Below are positions 19,485-28,658 of a DNA stretch of 58,647 nucleotides, in pieces; position 1 is the first letter of the stretch, and every line of letters starts with the position of its first letter. Origin of the DNA: a virus; the IMG/VR virus record IMGVR_UViG_3300046170_000213, positions 1-58,647 of that record. The stretch is one strand, 5' to 3'. Made by a program: the position numbers and the translations under genes. The notes beneath the pieces are model-generated. The model made no database searches and was not told where the DNA came from. It worked only from the letters and a program-made list of their open reading frames with translations.

Positions 19485-19934
19485 TTATGCTTTGCTATCT
19501 GTCAAGTCCCAAGATTGATTAGCTTCGTTCCAAACATAACCCCACATATGAGTATCAGCTGTATTTTGTGATTCTTGTTCAGCTGTCAATGCTGGAGCAT
19601 CACCGATTGGTGATTTCCAAGAAGCTGATTCAATATGTTTTACCCAAGATGCATATGGTTTTTTAGGCCAAAAGATTTGATCATCTTCATCCCAAGTATG
19701 ACCTATACCTGCATAATTACCTCTAAAAGGTGTACCACCATCTTTGTGTGTACCACCTGATGTATTGTAAGATGTTTGAATCCACATTTGTGCAGGCCAA
19801 TTATTGTGAGTTTCTAAATACTGTTGTCCTACTGTTTCATCTTCAACGCCATCAGCGTTATGCATATCAGAATTATTCAAAGTTAATACTTGAATAACTT
19901 TACTGTTTGATCCTAGTTTTGCAAAATGTGCCAT
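19485..19934 (-). CDS. Conserved virion protein, MAHFAKL type
   Basis: 149 residues. Begins MAHFAKLGSNSKVIQVLTLN and is rich in Trp and Asn (HNNWPAQMWIQTSYN; GHTWDEDDQIFWPKKPYASW), as in the short structural proteins placed after tail fibres in cyanophages and marine podoviruses. A fibre-tip or fibre-associated role is likely. Preceded by AGGAGAAACATTATG-type ribosome binding sequence. Confidence 0.65.
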   Translation of the reverse strand: MAHFAKLGSNSKVIQVLTLNNSDMHNADGVEDETVGQQYLETHNNWPAQMWIQTSYNTSGGTHKDGGTPFRGNYAGIGHTWDEDDQIFWPKKPYASWVKHIESASWKSPIGDAPALTAEQESQNTADTHMWGYVWNEANQSWDLTDSKA

Positions 19935-19973
19935 AATGTTTCTCCTTATATATTAATTTTAATTATTATTCAA

Positions 19974-21308
19974 CTATTGAAATTTGTACCTTATTATTAC
20001 TATACCTGATCCACCTGCTCCAGCAGAACTAGATACTGGTCCATTTCCACCACCTCCACCACCAGTGTTAGCTGTTCCTGCTGTTCCTGCGCCAGGATAT
20101 CCTCCAGCTCCACCGCCACCAGTTCCACCAGCTTTCGTTGGAAAAGATGCTCCACCTCCACCACCACCAGCAAAAGTTGTTGGAGTTCCGTTAATACTTG
20201 TTGTTGCTCCATTTCCACCGCTTGAATTACCGCATTGAGCAGTTCGACCAACTGCAGTTGCTCCACCACCACCACCTACTCCACATCCACCTGAATGTCT
20301 ATTTCCACCATCATTTCCTTGTGGTGGACTTACAGGTGGTGTATTTCCATCACCTTTGGTATTTCCAGAATTTCCTGATCCACCACCAGATCCACCATTA
20401 GTTCCCGATACGTCAGGCCACCCACCTCCAGCACCACCTCCTGCTGATGTAATTGTTGAAAAAGATGAATTAGATCCTGAATTACCTGGTTTTGAAGGAG
20501 ATCCAGTACTTGGTGCAGATCCTCCAGCACCTACTACTATTGGATAACCTTGTGCTGATACCGGTAAATTATATGTTGGACCTGATGTTGCATTTAATGG
20601 ACTAGCTGTGTAACTATCTGTTGCTGCTTTAGATTCTCTAAAACCTCCAGCTCCACCTCCAGCTCCTAAAGCATCTCCTAATCCACCCGATGCTCCTCCA
20701 GCTACTACCATATATGAAACTGTGTTTGATCCAAAAGGATTACCTGTTGAACATACAGTAAAAGTTCCTGGTCCTGTGAATGTATGAATTTTAAAATCTC
20801 CAGAAGTTGTTATTGTACCACCTGTTGCTGTAACATATTGTGCTGTAGGTACTTCGTCTTGTAAACCTGAATCTGTTACTAACCAACCTTGTGTTGAATC
20901 TATAAAAACTAATGTAACCGCTAGTCCTTCTGTACTTAAAGTTGCATTAACTGTTGAACCACCAATTTTGTCTGAACCATTTTGAACTAACGTTACTGCA
21001 TTTGAATCAAAAGTATTTGCATAATCTTTAAATCCAACAACTGCTCCTGCAGTTCCCGCTGGAAGATTAACTGACATTGCACCACCTGTTGTATTTACAA
21101 AATATCCTTCACCAGCAACTGCTGTAAAACCAGATGTTTTAACTGTTGTATTCCAAGACACAGCACCTGTTGCACCAAAACCTGATGCAGTACCACTGTT
21201 AGTTATGGATACACCAGCAGGAATTGTAATAGTGTCACCACTATCTCCTAACTGAACTGTACCACAATTTGTTCTTGGACTAATTTTATTTACTTTTACT
21301 TCACTCAT
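19974..21308 (-). CDS. Glycine-rich tail fibre, copy 1
   Basis: 444 residues. N-terminal fibre domain (MSEVKVNKISPRTNCGTVQL; FTAVAGEGYFVNTTGGAMSV), a junction block (TATGGTITTSGDFKIHTFTG), then a long Gly/Ser/Asn-rich domain of the type proposed to form polyglycine-II lattices in phage adhesins. Ends GGSGIVIIRYKFQ. The ends match the two following genes, and the glycine-rich interior differs. Probably a receptor-binding fibre. Confidence 0.75.
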   Translation of the reverse strand: MSEVKVNKISPRTNCGTVQLGDSGDTITIPAGVSITNSGTASGFGATGAVSWNTTVKTSGFTAVAGEGYFVNTTGGAMSVNLPAGTAGAVVGFKDYANTFDSNAVTLVQNGSDKIGGSTVNATLSTEGLAVTLVFIDSTQGWLVTDSGLQDEVPTAQYVTATGGTITTSGDFKIHTFTGPGTFTVCSTGNPFGSNTVSYMVVAGGASGGLGDALGAGGGAGGFRESKAATDSYTASPLNATSGPTYNLPVSAQGYPIVVGAGGSAPSTGSPSKPGNSGSNSSFSTITSAGGGAGGGWPDVSGTNGGSGGGSGNSGNTKGDGNTPPVSPPQGNDGGNRHSGGCGVGGGGGATAVGRTAQCGNSSGGNGATTSINGTPTTFAGGGGGGASFPTKAGGTGGGGAGGYPGAGTAGTANTGGGGGGNGPVSSSAGAGGSGIVIIRYKFQ

Positions 21309-21315
21309 AATTTAC

Positions 21316-22791
21316 CTATTGAAATTTGTACCTTATTATTACTATACCAGAGCCACCTGTACCATGAGGTGCATGTGATTCTCCATCACCTCCACCATTT
21401 CCACCACCACCGCCTCCACGGTTTGCTGTTCCATTTGTAACTGGTCTACCTTGTCCTCCTGTACCGCAAGGACTTGCTGCACCTCCATTACTATTAGCCC
21501 CTATTGGACCTCCTGAATAACCTCCACCACCGCCGCCACCAGCGTAAGCTACTGGACTAGCCGTAATAGAAGAATTTGCACCCGCACCGCCTCTACCACC
21601 TTGTCCATAGTTTGAAGTAGGGGTTCCTGCAGTAGGACCTTGTTGGCCTGCCTCACTAGCTCCACCTCCACCACCTGCTGCACCACCTTGACCTGCACCA
21701 CCATCATTACCTTGCGGTGGACTTACAGGTGGAGTGTTTCCACTATTTCTTCCTGCACCTGATCCTCCATCTTGACCATTATCTGGTCCTTGACCGCCAC
21801 CACCTCCGCCACCACCGGCTGATGTTATTGTTGAAAAAGTTGATACTGCGCCAGGTTGACCACAACCAGATCCTGGTCCACCACCAGCTCCGACTGCAAT
21901 TGGGTAACCTTGAGCTGTTACAGCTAGAGCTGCTACACCACTATTTGCAGGTAAACCAATAGAATAACAACCAGAAACAGCACCAGATGACTCTCTATAA
22001 CCACCTGCACCACCACCTGATCCTCCGCCATTAGCTGCTTTACCCTGACCACCTGCACCACCACCTGCTACTACTAAATAGTCTACTGTAGCTGAACCTA
22101 AGGGATTTCCTGCATTTGATACACAAAAAGTTCCTGGTCCAGTAAAAGTATGAATTTTAAAATTTCCTGATGTTGTTATTGTTCCACCTGTTGCAGTTAC
22201 AAATGCTGGATTAATAGTTGCACTATCGTTTGTATTAACAGCAACCCAACCTTGAGTTGCATCTACATATATAAGAGTTCTTGCTTCTCTATTAACATCT
22301 ATAACTGAATCTACAGCTAGTCCTTCAATGTTAGAACCACCTCTACCTATTGTAATATTATTTGTTGCTGCTGTTCCTGCATAATCTGCTATGGATACAA
22401 TGTTTCCTGCACTTGGTGATGAAGGTAAATTTACTGTAAAAGCACTTGATGTTGTGTTACAAAAATAACCTTCTCCATTTGCGGCTGTAAAAGTCGCTGT
22501 TTTAATTGAACCTGTCTGCCAGTCTACAGTTCCTGTTCTTCCAAATCCTGATTGTGATGCACCTGATGCAAGAGTAACGGTATCGCCACTTGCACCTAAA
22601 GTTATTGTTGTACCTGATTGACTTGCAATGTTTCCACCATCAGATGCTTGATACGCATTTGATTTTACGATGTTTCCTGCAACTGCAACTGTATCACCAG
22701 CTGCACCAACTGTAATTACATCACCACTTTCATTGATAATGTTATTATCGTTTTGGTCTGAAATATTATCTACTTTAATTTTACTTGTCAT
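21316..22791 (-). CDS. Glycine-rich tail fibre, copy 2
   Basis: 491 residues. Same plan as its neighbours, with an N-terminal extension (MTSKIKVDNISDQNDNNIIN). Shared blocks are TGSIKTATFTAANGEGYFCN, TATGGTITTSGNFKIHTFTG and the C-terminal GGSGIVIIRYKFQ; the interior is GGGGGGY-type polyglycine. Tandem paralogy suggests diversification of host-receptor binding. Confidence 0.75.
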   Translation of the reverse strand: MTSKIKVDNISDQNDNNIINESGDVITVGAAGDTVAVAGNIVKSNAYQASDGGNIASQSGTTITLGASGDTVTLASGASQSGFGRTGTVDWQTGSIKTATFTAANGEGYFCNTTSSAFTVNLPSSPSAGNIVSIADYAGTAATNNITIGRGGSNIEGLAVDSVIDVNREARTLIYVDATQGWVAVNTNDSATINPAFVTATGGTITTSGNFKIHTFTGPGTFCVSNAGNPLGSATVDYLVVAGGGAGGQGKAANGGGSGGGAGGYRESSGAVSGCYSIGLPANSGVAALAVTAQGYPIAVGAGGGPGSGCGQPGAVSTFSTITSAGGGGGGGGQGPDNGQDGGSGAGRNSGNTPPVSPPQGNDGGAGQGGAAGGGGGASEAGQQGPTAGTPTSNYGQGGRGGAGANSSITASPVAYAGGGGGGGYSGGPIGANSNGGAASPCGTGGQGRPVTNGTANRGGGGGGNGGGDGESHAPHGTGGSGIVIIRYKFQ

Positions 22792-22793
22792 AA

Positions 22794-24194
22794 TTATTGA
22801 AATTTATACCTTATTACTACTATACCAGATCCACCAGCGCCACCACTATGATTAGTTCCACCAAATCCACCACCGGCTCCACCACCGCCACCTGTATTAG
22901 CTGTTCCTGCTCCAGCAGCTGCTGTAGGAGATGCACTTCCACCAGTTCCGCCCCCACCAGTTCCACCAGTTCCACCAGTTCCTGTTGGATGTGCGCCACC
23001 ACCGCCGCCACCACCGGATCTTGCAACAGGGCTAGCTGTGATACTTGTTGTTACACCTGCTCCACCATTACCAGCATCATTACCAAAAGGAGGTGTCCAA
23101 GTGACTCCTACTGCTCCTGCTCCACCACCACCGGAACCTCCATTACCAGGACCTGTATTACCTGCTCCTCCACCATGGTTTCCTTGTGCTGGACTTACCG
23201 GAGGTGTGTTTCCATCTCCTTTTTGACCATTTGCGTTTATACCACCTGCTGATCCTCCACCACCTGAACCACCATTTCTTCCACCGCTAGGGGTAGATGC
23301 GTTGTATGCAGATTCACCACCTCCTCCTCCAGCTGATGTTATTGTTGAAAAAATTGAATTTGACCCATTTGAAGCATTATCTATTTCAGGAGAAAAAACT
23401 CCTGCTGAACCACCACCACCAACTGTAATTGGGAAAGCTGTTGCTGTTACTGTAATAGCACCTGCTCCTTCTAAAGGACTTGCTGTATATGGAGTAAGAG
23501 GAGCTTTGTCTTCTCTAAATCCACCTGCTCCACCGCCACCACCAGCCCTAGCTGCAACAGAGGGAGCAAAATCTCCAACACCACCACCACCGCCACCTGC
23601 TACTACCATATATGAAACTTGATTTCTTGTAGCTGCACAAACTGCTGCTACTTTACAAACTGTAAAAGTTCCTGGTCCTGTAAATGTATGAATCTTGCAA
23701 TCTCCAGAAGTTGTTATTGTTCCTCCTGTTGCTACCATAAATGGCTCAGCACCTGTAACTGAATTAGATGTTTCTTGAACATTAATCCAACCTTCTGTTC
23801 CATCAACATATACAAAAGTTGCTGATTGACCTTCAGTTGATAAAATTGCATCTTGTGCAATACCGCCAATTTTTTCTGATCCATTAGGATTTATTGTTAA
23901 ATTATTTGTTTGAAAAGTTCTTGTGTAATCAGATATGGCAACAATTGCTCCAGCACTTCCTGCTGGTAAGTTTACTGTAAATGCACCTCCCGATGTATTA
24001 CAAAAATAACCTTCTCCATTGACTGCTGTAAAAGTTGATGTCTTAATTGAACCTGTTTGCCAATTAACAGTCCCTGTTCTACCAAAACCTGTTTGAGTAG
24101 CGCCACTAGCTAAAGTTACAGCTGTACCAGAACCACCTAAGGTTAAGGTTGAACCACTTTGTTTATCAATAGTATCTACTTCTATTTTACTCAT
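22794..24194 (-). CDS. Glycine-rich tail fibre, copy 3
   Basis: 466 residues. Begins MSKIEVDTIDKQSGSTLTLG and ends GGSGIVVIRYKFQ. The glycine-rich domain has several GGGGGGxHPTG-like turns. It starts at 24194, overlapping the stop of the 24194-24649 gene by one base. Receptor-binding fibre inferred. Confidence 0.75.
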   Translation of the reverse strand: MSKIEVDTIDKQSGSTLTLGGSGTAVTLASGATQTGFGRTGTVNWQTGSIKTSTFTAVNGEGYFCNTSGGAFTVNLPAGSAGAIVAISDYTRTFQTNNLTINPNGSEKIGGIAQDAILSTEGQSATFVYVDGTEGWINVQETSNSVTGAEPFMVATGGTITTSGDCKIHTFTGPGTFTVCKVAAVCAATRNQVSYMVVAGGGGGGVGDFAPSVAARAGGGGGAGGFREDKAPLTPYTASPLEGAGAITVTATAFPITVGGGGSAGVFSPEIDNASNGSNSIFSTITSAGGGGGESAYNASTPSGGRNGGSGGGGSAGGINANGQKGDGNTPPVSPAQGNHGGGAGNTGPGNGGSGGGGAGAVGVTWTPPFGNDAGNGGAGVTTSITASPVARSGGGGGGGAHPTGTGGTGGTGGGGTGGSASPTAAAGAGTANTGGGGGAGGGFGGTNHSGGAGGSGIVVIRYKFQ

Positions 24195-24649
24195 TAAACT
24201 ACTACTACCGTTCCTGTTATTGTTTGTGTACCAGTTACTGTAACTGGTCCTGCTAATACTCCTGAAGCAACTGTTTGAGTTTCGTCAAGTGTTGTTGCAT
24301 GTGTTACAACATAACCTGTAGCTGTCATAGATGGTGACATAGCTCTCTTCGCTGGTAGTGTACAAAAAACATTTTTAGTACCTGCAGAAAAGTTTACTGC
24401 ACTATCAGAATTTGATGATGAGATAATTGTTGTTCTTGATAAAGTATCAGGTGAAGCATCGGTTACTGTACCAATACCTACCTCAAACTGACCAGCTGAA
24501 TTTAATTCAATTGCATAGTAAGTTGTATTACCAGTTCCAATTCCTGAAACAAAACTTTCATAACCAGTTTCTGCACCAGCTAAACTAAAAGTTCCTGTTC
24601 CAGTAGTTGTACTTGTTTCTTTAACTCTATCGTTAACTATTAAAGCCAT
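24194..24649 (-). CDS. Fibre-associated structural protein, MALIVNDRVKE type
   Basis: 151 residues. MALIVNDRVKETSTTTGTGT with ETGYESFVSGIGTGNTTYY is a module widespread in marine phage fibre loci. The centre (LSRTTIISSSNSDSAVNFSA) is beta-rich and the C-terminus is Val/Thr-rich. Probably connects glycine-rich fibres to the tail or caps them. Confidence 0.7.
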   Translation of the reverse strand: MALIVNDRVKETSTTTGTGTFSLAGAETGYESFVSGIGTGNTTYYAIELNSAGQFEVGIGTVTDASPDTLSRTTIISSSNSDSAVNFSAGTKNVFCTLPAKRAMSPSMTATGYVVTHATTLDETQTVASGVLAGPVTVTGTQTITGTVVVV

Positions 24650-24667
24650 TACTACTCCAAAATTTTA

Positions 24668-25099
24668 TTACGCGTCGCCAAGTCTAATGATTGCACTAGA
24701 TGAGTTAGCAGTTGGAAACTGAACAACGAAATCACCGTTAGTTGCAGTTTTTGTTCCGCCAAAGTCTAAAACTAGTACAGCTTCATTACTTGTACCCTTA
24801 TAAATCAGTGCTCCTACTGCTGATAACGTTACAGATGAAAAAGTTAAATCTGCAAAGTCAACATATCCAACATTACTTGCAACTGCTACACCATTATTAG
24901 TTAAAGTATTTCCACCTGCTGTATAACTTGTACCAGATGAAGAAACTTCATTACTAGTTGTATAAGCTGTAGTTGAAGTACTGAAACCAGAGATGTTGGT
25001 GTATAACGCAAGTTTGAAAGTTGATCCACCAGATGAATCAAAATCAAACGTACCACCAAGTAGGTCTGTTTTAAAAGAGTCAGGTACTATATTAGCCAT
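24668..25099 (-). CDS. Small structural protein, 143 aa
   Basis: MANIVPDSFKTDLLGGTFDF, then KLALYTNISGFSTSTTAYTT and a beta-rich remainder. A recognisable but functionally unassigned structural family of tailed marine phages. It lies between fibre genes and adaptor genes with its own ribosome site. Confidence 0.65.
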   Translation of the reverse strand: MANIVPDSFKTDLLGGTFDFDSSGGSTFKLALYTNISGFSTSTTAYTTSNEVSSSGTSYTAGGNTLTNNGVAVASNVGYVDFADLTFSSVTLSAVGALIYKGTSNEAVLVLDFGGTKTATNGDFVVQFPTANSSSAIIRLGDA

Positions 25100-25117
25100 A
25101 TTTTTTTCTCCTAATTG

Positions 25118-25789
25118 TTATGGTGATGGCGACTTAATCTGAGAACGAATAGCGCCATCTTGCCATTCGTCTCTACGTCTTCTACCTTCTTGTTCGATAG
25201 AGTACGATTTTGCAGCCCTTTGATATGACTGTTCATAGTATTGTAACAGATCCGCTGGACCTTTCAAGTATCCATATGCTTCTACCAGACATGCATACAA
25301 AAGTAAATCCTGATATTTATTAGATGTGTAAGTTCCTGAAGTACTCACAGATGAGTCTGTAATACTTGTAGGTTGTTTGATATATGCCAAAGTAATCTCA
25401 AAAGTAGCGTTTGGAGTAGGTGCCACCACCCAAAAACTAGCATCCCAATTAGCATAATATTTAGGTAATCCACTGGCTGTACTAGGTGTATTGTAGTATT
25501 CTGTCATAAAACTAGTATCTCTTTTTTCTAAAAAAATCTGATTACCAGATCCATCTTTTAATTGAACGTATCTTATGGCCCTAAGATCAGAGGGAATTGT
25601 AACATACCTATTTCCTGATTGTAGATTTGATGTAGCATAAAATCTATTATCATCAGCATCTACTTCTCTATAAATTCTGTTTTCAGCGTTTTTAATTATT
25701 GTATTTAAAACACCTGTCGACAATACAGCGCTATCTACTTCTGTATAGTTTCTAATATCGTCCTGTAAGTTTGTAAGTGTATATGCCAT
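25118..25789 (-). CDS. Head-to-tail adaptor protein, SU10/P22 gp4-like
   Basis: 223 residues. The helical N-terminus LTNLQDDIRNYTEVDSAVLS, the VTIPSDLRAIRYVQ beta region and the C-terminal Arg-rich helix (EQEGRRRRDEWQDG) match the phage adaptor family that sits under the portal ring. A ring of adaptors joins the portal to the tail nozzle. Coupled by TAATG to the upstream gene. Confidence 0.75.
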   Translation of the reverse strand: MAYTLTNLQDDIRNYTEVDSAVLSTGVLNTIIKNAENRIYREVDADDNRFYATSNLQSGNRYVTIPSDLRAIRYVQLKDGSGNQIFLEKRDTSFMTEYYNTPSTASGLPKYYANWDASFWVVAPTPNATFEITLAYIKQPTSITDSSVSTSGTYTSNKYQDLLLYACLVEAYGYLKGPADLLQYYEQSYQRAAKSYSIEQEGRRRRDEWQDGAIRSQIKSPSP

Positions 25790-26284
25790 TATGGTGATAG
25801 TGTAACCGGACCAGCCGATATACTTCCTCCTCCTATTTTTGCAGTTGCAGTTGCTGTGCCTGAAGCTGTAAATGTATAGTTATTAGCATTTGTGAACTGT
25901 AATTGTAAATCCCGAAGCGTTATTAATATCTGCAGAAGTTATACCTGCACCAGGTTCACTATCTCTAAATCTTACTGTATCACCTGTAGTTCTCCCATGA
26001 TTATCTTCAAACACTGTAATGGTTGTAGACCCGTCTGTAACAGACAATGGGTTTAAAGTTAAAATTCTTGCAACAGCAGGTTCTGTTCTTGCCGGTCTTG
26101 CATTTAATAAACCTTGTGGATCTGCTGCATGAGGTTTTGGTTCTAGTTGAGGGTGTTTAGGTTCAAACTCTGAAGTATGTACTCTTGCACCATTCCATTC
26201 TATTACCATTTCAGAATATGGAAAAGCTAATCCTGATCTATCTGATATAAATTGTGCATATTTACCTGAAGAAAGACTAGACAT
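25789..26284 (-). CDS. Conserved tail-region protein, frameshifted
   Basis: Begins MSSLSSGKYAQFISDRSGLA with a conserved FPYSEMVIEWNGARVHTSEF block common in marine podovirus adaptor loci. The frame slips near 25895 and continues as LQFTNANNYTFTASGTATAT, ending SAGPVTLSP at 25789. Total about 164 residues. The beta-rich C-terminal half suggests a small tail-knob or adaptor-decorating protein. Confidence 0.65.
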
Positions 26285-27009
26285 TAAGACTCCGGATAAT
26301 AAACTTTAGGACTGATAAAAGTACTTGATGATGAGCCGTCCTCTTGTAAAGCTCTTTGTAATTCATCTTCATACAACATTTTTAACATTTGAACTCTGTC
26401 TGGCGCATTTTTAATAGCAAGATAATAAGCTAAACCTGCAGTCATACATGGTACAAATCTGTAAGGTACATCTGCATCATTAGTATAATCACCTGCATCT
26501 TGAATTCTTTTTACATAATAATAATTTAAAAATTTACCTGCCTCACTAGACCCAGGTGTTAAATATAAAGTAACTGTAATTTTATCTATAAACCTTTGAA
26601 CAAAATATTGTGATGGTGTTCCGGTAGATGTTTTATTTGAAAACGCTTGATACTGTGATCGACTAACTTTTGTAAGAGGTGTATCTACATTAGAATTTCT
26701 GTATGAAGCTTCTAGTATATCATCAACACCATAAACAGCTGTAGCACTTGAAGTACCGTCTGCTGTTGATCTAAACATTGTGTATGTTGCTTGATCTGCA
26801 ACTAATGTAATATTATTGTTTGCAACTTCCCAATAATGTAAACCTCTATTGGCCCATTCTTGAAATAAAATATTAAGAGATCTTCTTGCAGATTTTAATT
26901 GATAGCCAGAAACACCTTGTATACCTAATCTTTCATAGGACTCTTCAACAATGTCTGAAATAGAAAAACCTTTTTCAAAGGTAGTTGTACCCGAAGTAGT
27001 GTTGGCCAT
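26284..27009 (-). CDS. Second adaptor / tail tubular-like protein
   Basis: 241 residues. The motif SISDIVEESYERLGIQGVSG followed by LKSARRSLNILFQEWANRGL is typical of the tail-tube/adaptor proteins that partner the 25118 gene. A helical bundle and a C-terminal helix (LYEDELQRALQEDGSSS) are predicted by eye. Probably builds the ring joining portal and nozzle. Confidence 0.7.
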   Translation of the reverse strand: MANTTSGTTTFEKGFSISDIVEESYERLGIQGVSGYQLKSARRSLNILFQEWANRGLHYWEVANNNITLVADQATYTMFRSTADGTSSATAVYGVDDILEASYRNSNVDTPLTKVSRSQYQAFSNKTSTGTPSQYFVQRFIDKITVTLYLTPGSSEAGKFLNYYYVKRIQDAGDYTNDADVPYRFVPCMTAGLAYYLAIKNAPDRVQMLKMLYEDELQRALQEDGSSSSTFISPKVYYPES

Positions 27010-27017
27010 TTACTCTC

Positions 27018-27287
27018 CTATTTATCTAAAATAATAGTTGCCGTTGCATTTGAAATTGCTGAAATAGTCATTCCGCCTTCAAATAAAATTCCGTCTTCTG
27101 CTAGATTATAAGAAAATACATCACCTGCTGGTACATCTACTTGAAACTGTGTTACTGAGTTTCCATCTTGTAATGTAACTGAACCTGCAGAACCTGTTGA
27201 TGCTAAAATAATTCCTCTTAATCTTGTTCTTCCTGCAAAGACTGATGTAGCGTCTGTTTTTCTAACTGCTTTTACGTCTGATTTCAT
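27018..27287 (-). CDS. Small beta-rich structural protein, 89 aa
   Basis: MKSDVKAVRKTDATSVFAGR followed by alternating strands (SVTLQDGNSVTQFQVDVPAG). Similar small proteins accompany capsid and adaptor genes in this phage group. Probable decoration or minor tail protein. Coupled at 27287 to the neighbour. Confidence 0.6.
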   Translation of the reverse strand: MKSDVKAVRKTDATSVFAGRTRLRGIILASTGSAGSVTLQDGNSVTQFQVDVPAGDVFSYNLAEDGILFEGGMTISAISNATATIILDK

Positions 27288-27601
27288 TATCCTGTGTATC
27301 CTATTGTTACAGAGTCTGTAGTAGTTAAATCTAAATAGACTCCATTTTTAAATCTTATACCAGAACCAGGTATCATTATATCTAATCCTTCATCACTAAA
27401 TTTAGCTTGAAACTCTAAAGAACCTGTTCCGTCTGTTCCGTCATGTAGTTTTACTAAACAATTAGTTCCACCATGAGCTTGAATATAAGTAACTCTACAT
27501 GGTCCTAAATTTACACTTCCACCAGTGATAGTTTTAAATCTACCATCTGCCGTTAGTGTTGTAAACTTTTGATCGCTTATAAATGATCCGCCGCCTGCCA
27601 T
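27287..27601 (-). CDS. Small beta-rich structural protein, 104 aa
   Basis: MAGGGSFISDQKFTTLTADG, with VTYIQAHGGTNCLVKLHDGT and a final beta hairpin (VYLDLTTTDSVTIGYTG). Probably shares a fold with the 89-aa neighbour and with 12704-13033. Follows a strong hairpin at 27623-27642. Confidence 0.6.
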   Translation of the reverse strand: MAGGGSFISDQKFTTLTADGRFKTITGGSVNLGPCRVTYIQAHGGTNCLVKLHDGTDGTGSLEFQAKFSDEGLDIMIPGSGIRFKNGVYLDLTTTDSVTIGYTG

Positions 27602-27622
27602 AATTATTCTCCGTTAAATTGA

Positions 27623-27642
27623 TGTGGGGCCGAAGCCCCACA
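27623..27642 (-). terminator. UUCG-capped hairpin between structural genes
   Basis: On the minus strand TGTGGGGC-TTCG-GCCCCACA is a perfect 8-bp stem closed by the very stable C(UUCG)G tetraloop. No T-run follows, so it may act as an attenuator or mRNA-stabilising element rather than a full terminator. Confidence 0.6.
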
Positions 27643-27653
27643 CTAATTATTTA

Positions 27654-28043
27654 TTATGCTTCTTTAGCAAAAGTTCCTCTGACTTGAGTAACTTGCCATG
27701 CAGTAGTTCCATCTAATGATGCAATTACAACATAGTCACCTTGTCTTGAAGTAGCTTTTGTATTGATCAAGTCTTTGTCATCTGTTGATGAACCAGCATA
27801 AGTGATTCCATCAGATGCATTAGGACTGATCGTCATTGTGTTTTGTCCATCAGGCGCATTGTTTGCGAACTTGAATGAGTATCCAACTGCAATTGCAGGT
27901 AAAGTGAATACCACACCATCTGTTTCAGAAACAAAAGTTTTTCCTGAATCAGCGTTAGTCACAGTGTAACTTGAAGCTTTAGTTTCAATGTTAACACCTT
28001 CTTTACCTTGAAGTACTGGACCTGAAAATGTAGTTTTTGCCAT
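27654..28043 (-). CDS. Probable head decoration protein, 129 aa
   Basis: MAKTTFSGPVLQGKEGVNIE, then a compact beta protein with GKTFVSETDGVVFTLPAIAV and TAWQVTQVRGTF. It has an excellent ribosome site (AGGAGG) and a separate 159-nt structured leader, and is flanked by hairpins. This suggests independent, high expression, as expected for a decoration or abundant structural protein. Confidence 0.65.
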   Translation of the reverse strand: MAKTTFSGPVLQGKEGVNIETKASSYTVTNADSGKTFVSETDGVVFTLPAIAVGYSFKFANNAPDGQNTMTISPNASDGITYAGSSTDDKDLINTKATSRQGDYVVIASLDGTTAWQVTQVRGTFAKEA

Positions 28044-28202
28044 AATTATATCCTCCTAGTTTACAGATCATAGTCTCTAGGCCGTCGACTATACGCGTCT
28101 ATGATCTTTTAATAATTGTATAGTAGGTTTTTTATATACTAGATTTGAGTAGAGCGCAAGAGAGCCTACGGTATTTGTGCATTTCAGCGATGTAGCTTTT
28201 GA
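28044..28202 (-). promoter_or_regulatory. Structured leader of the decoration gene
   Basis: 159 bases without a gene. On the minus strand AGATCATAG (28107-28099) can pair with CTATGATCT (28073-28065). A nested ATAGTC (28092-28087) can instead pair with GACTAT (28075-28070), so the two stems compete for the same 3' arm. The leader ends in AGGAGG 5-8 bases before the ATG. An A/T-rich stretch with TATATAA near 28135 could contain the promoter. Confidence 0.5.
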
Positions 28203-28412
28203 CTAAGTAGCTACAGAAACTTGTGGAGTAACACCTTCTACAGTGTTTTGCTTGTGAGCAATAGCTGCTTCTTCCAGCTTAATATCAGTGATGATCTGCT
28301 TAACTTTGTCATCAATTCTGACCATTTCAAGAGTATATCTACCGTTAGATAGATGCTCCTGTTCCCACTTCAACTCCAAGGACCTTTTTGCTTTGTATAG
28401 GTCTTGTATCAT
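28203..28412 (-). CDS. Small helical conserved protein, 69 aa
   Basis: I choose ATG 28412 (MIQDLYKAKRSLELKWEQEH) rather than the ATG at 28427. Mostly alpha-helical and charged (MVRIDDKVKQIITDIKLEEA), with a Val/Thr tail. No recognised domain. It overlaps the end of the 28345-28599 reading frame. Confidence 0.5.
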   Translation of the reverse strand: MIQDLYKAKRSLELKWEQEHLSNGRYTLEMVRIDDKVKQIITDIKLEEAAIAHKQNTVEGVTPQVSVAT

Positions 28413-28599
28413 TACTAACTTCCTCATAAGTTATTCGATAAGGTCTGTCCGAAAACATTCCCGATGATTCCCAACTTATACTCTTTTCTCCCAGTTTGTC
28501 AACTATTGATTGTTCTAGTGAAACAGGATCATCATTAGAATCTACTTCAAATTTAGCGTGATGATCGTATGCGTATATGTTTACAAGGAATTTTTTCAT
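28345..28599 (-). CDS. Small conserved phage protein, uncertain 3' end
   Basis: MKKFLVNIYAYDHHAKFEVD, then a short alpha/beta domain ending RPYRITYEEVSND. The last 27 codons lie over the start of the next gene and look non-native, so a missing or extra base near 28430 may be hiding an earlier stop. Function unknown. Confidence 0.5.
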   Translation of the reverse strand: MKKFLVNIYAYDHHAKFEVDSNDDPVSLEQSIVDKLGEKSISWESSGMFSDRPYRITYEEVSNDTRPIQSKKVLGVEVGTGASI

Positions 28600-28622
28600 G
28601 GTTTTGTCTTTCTATATAGTGA

Positions 28623-28649
28623 TTGTGGCGGAACTATGTCCCGCCACAA
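28623..28649 (-). terminator. Hairpin downstream of the capsid gene
   Basis: Perfect 9-bp stem TTGTGGCGG / CCGCCACAA with a 9-nt loop, 9 bases after the capsid stop codon. No U-run after it. It probably limits or stabilises the capsid message. Confidence 0.6.
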
Positions 28650-28658
28650 AATTATTGA

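Noticed and set aside
22797-23252. Plus-strand Cys/Ser/Thr-rich reading frame
   Set aside because: It is the complement of the Gly-rich fibre gene; composition follows from GGT/GGA codons, no start context.
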